NCBI GenBank assembly: GCA_023264315.1
Contig: JALQST010000232.1
Span: 1-5,537 of the forward strand
Direction of reading: 5' to 3'
DNA from: Nodosilinea sp. BSH.14
GTDB taxonomy: Bacteria; Cyanobacteriota; Cyanobacteriia; Phormidesmidales; Phormidesmidaceae
DNA: 5,537 bases
Shown here: in pieces, positions 4,734 to 5,537 of the stretch
How the letters are laid out: each line of letters opens with the position of its first letter
How positions within the stretch are numbered: position 1 is the first letter of the stretch
Notes under the pieces: generated by a model
What the model saw: the letters and a program-made list of their open reading frames with translations, nothing else
What the model was told of the DNA's origin: nothing
Databases searched by the model: none
Translations under genes and position numbers: made by a program

Positions 4734-4800
4734 GGCCCAAATCCTCAGTTAGCAACCGCTTAGACGTTCTACAGTGCTGCGACTGAGGTTTTGGAGAGCC
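4734..4800. other. 67-nt long imperfect hairpin in the intergenic region
   Basis: Successive paired blocks are GGC 4734-4736/GCC 4798-4800, CCAAA 4737-4741/TTTGG 4790-4794, CCTCAGT 4743-4749/ACTGAGG 4782-4788, AGCA 4751-4754/TGCT 4775-4778, CT 4759-4760/AG 4773-4774 and TAGA 4761-4764/TCTA 4768-4771, with a CGT loop. That is 25 Watson-Crick pairs in 67 bases, broken by small bulges. It may be a leader structure of the downstream minus-strand operon, a small RNA, or a remnant of a mobile element. On the plus strand TTTT (4789-4792) follows the main stem. Confidence 0.5.
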
Positions 4801-4825
4801 ATCCTTAATGAAGATCGTTTCCACT

Positions 4826-4854
4826 AAGATAGCGAACCCCTAGATTTAATGCAA
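4826..4854 (-). promoter_or_regulatory. Candidate promoter for the Asr1405/ferredoxin unit
   Basis: On the minus strand TTGCAT (4854 to 4849) and TATCTT (4831 to 4826) are 17 bases apart, each matching the sigma-70 consensus at four of six positions. Transcription would begin near 4819, giving a leader of about 220 bases that includes the 67-nt hairpin. A weaker pair, TTGCCT-N17-TATCCC, lies at 4722-4694. Confidence 0.3.
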
Positions 4855-5005
4855 TAGAGTTTCAATAAGAAGATTCTATGAAAGCCGAGAAACCTCTGTA
4901 CATCAATCAATTTAAGCCTTAACCTGCCATTAACTCGTAATGAGAAGTCACAACAGCTCAGAGTAATTTTCGATAAGCCTAGGCCCAGCCGTCCTCTAGA
5001 ACGCC

Positions 5006-5537
5006 CTACAACGCCTGAAGGGCGACCAATCGATCCTGGCTGAGGGGGGCGGGGGTGAGGCTGTAGAGAATGCCGTCGTCCACAGACACCAGGTTGAGGT
5101 AGTAGGGATCTTCACCCTCCTTAGCGACCCGATAAATGCGAACGCCCGTTTCCGTGGAAAGCACTTCGCCCGTAATGTTGTTCAGGATGTAGCCCTGGGC
5201 CTCCAAATTGTTCTGGAGGGATTGGGCCGCTCCTCGCCAGCTACCTGCAACGGGGCTAGTCCAACAAGCCTCACTGCCGCAATCGGCCTGTTGCGCCCCC
5301 TGGAAATGGGGGAAGTCGGCGTAGATCTGGGGTTCTGGCTCTGGGATAGGTTCCGCCATGGGTTCTGGCTCTGTGGAAATGGGTTCCGTGGCGGGTGGCG
5401 CTGCGGCTAGGGCGGCGGTCGCCACAGATTCAACGGCAGGAAGGGGGACTGCCGCAGCAGGCGGCGCGGGAGGGGCAATCCTCGATAAGGACGGAGCCGT
5501 TGAGGGATTAGCCGTCGTCGCGGGTGGGCGGGGGGTG
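5006..5537 (-). CDS. Unrecognised Pro/Ala-rich protein, C-terminal part (5' end outside window)
   Basis: The frame is open from the right edge of the window to a TAG at 5008-5006, giving 177 residues of a protein whose start is not visible. The first 75 or so residues are low-complexity, rich in Pro, Ala, Thr and Ser, then Glu-Pro repeats (T-E-P-E-P-M-A-E-P-I-P-E-P-E-P). A compact domain of about 100 residues follows: Y-A-D-F-P-H-F, then C-G-S-E-A-C-W, then S-L-Q-N-N-L-E-A-Q-G-Y, T-G-V-R-I-Y-R-V and Y-Y-L-N-L-V-S. Disordered linkers before a C-terminal domain are common in cyanobacterial envelope proteins, but localisation cannot be judged without the N-terminus. The GTG at 5425 lies within the linker and is not a likely start. 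I do not recognise a named family. The two cysteines spaced C-x4-C may form a disulfide. Confidence 0.65.
   Translation of the reverse strand, partial: TPRPPATTANPSTAPSLSRIAPPAPPAAAVPLPAVESVATAALAAAPPATEPISTEPEPMAEPIPEPEPQIYADFPHFQGAQQADCGSEACWTSPVAGSWRGAAQSLQNNLEAQGYILNNITGEVLSTETGVRIYRVAKEGEDPYYLNLVSVDDGILYSLTPAPLSQDRLVALQAL

Larger units (their letters stand above)
4597..5005. other. 409-bp intergenic region without a gene
   Basis: No convincing coding sequence was found on either strand. The part from about 4800 to 4975 is clearly richer in A+T than the genes. Besides the candidate promoter and the 67-nt hairpin it holds a near-tandem GGATACC (4687-4693 and 4695-4701), an AGCCT-GA-AGGCT inverted repeat (4704-4715), a bulged stem ACTC/GAGT with TGAG/CTCA (4933-4964), and the palindrome GCCTAGGC (4977-4984). 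No T-rich terminator is evident for the minus-strand gene ending at 5006. Confidence 0.5.

Noticed and set aside
4878..4922. 14-residue plus-strand peptide MKAEKPLYINQFKP
   Set aside because: There is no good Shine-Dalgarno, no known match, and it lies in A+T-rich DNA where such short frames arise by chance.

Overview
The window reads as chromosomal DNA of a moderately GC-rich cyanobacterium. Pointers are a PspA/VIPP1-family protein, a Dps with the His-type ferroxidase centre common in cyanobacteria, a small protein resembling the cyanobacterial Asr1405/Asl0597 family, and a two-domain protein ending in a (2Fe-2S) thioredoxin-like ferredoxin domain. This is inferred from protein features; no rRNA, tRNA or intact HIP1 octamer (GCGATCGC) was seen.

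Layout, left to right. (1) 1-241 (+): 3' end of a SPOR-domain protein, followed by a 10-bp hairpin. (2) 438-1136 (+): PspA/IM30-family membrane-remodelling protein, followed by a possible terminator. (3) 1340-1822 (+): Hsp20 small heat-shock protein with a strong ribosome-binding site and a repeat- and hairpin-containing leader. (4) 1926-2420 (-): Fur-family metalloregulator, convergent with hsp20; a dispersed-repeat-like hairpin sits between them. (5) 2421-2912: a 492-bp divergent control region with a cluster of Fur-box-like palindromes at 2505-2622 and two further palindromes close to dps. (6) 2913-3449 (+): Dps miniferritin. (7) 3496-3515: another dispersed-repeat-like hairpin, between convergent genes. 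(8) 4596-3575 (-): a two-gene unit, the Asr1405/Asl0597-like small protein followed by the (2Fe-2S) protein, joined by a one-base TAATG overlap. (9) 4597-5005: about 410 bp without a gene, holding a candidate minus-strand promoter and a 67-nt imperfect hairpin. (10) 5006-5537 (-): C-terminal part of an unrecognised Pro/Ala-rich protein that runs off the window.

The central part looks like a stress and iron locus. PspA (membrane integrity) and Hsp20 (protein aggregation) lie beside a Fur regulator divergent from Dps (iron storage and protection of DNA from peroxide). Palindromes that match the Fur box overlap candidate promoters on both strands, so Fur probably controls itself and may control dps. 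The most interesting points are this operator cluster, the His-substituted Dps centre, the structured hsp20 leader, and the long hairpin upstream of the Asr1405/ferredoxin pair. Nothing here proves a wholly new system.
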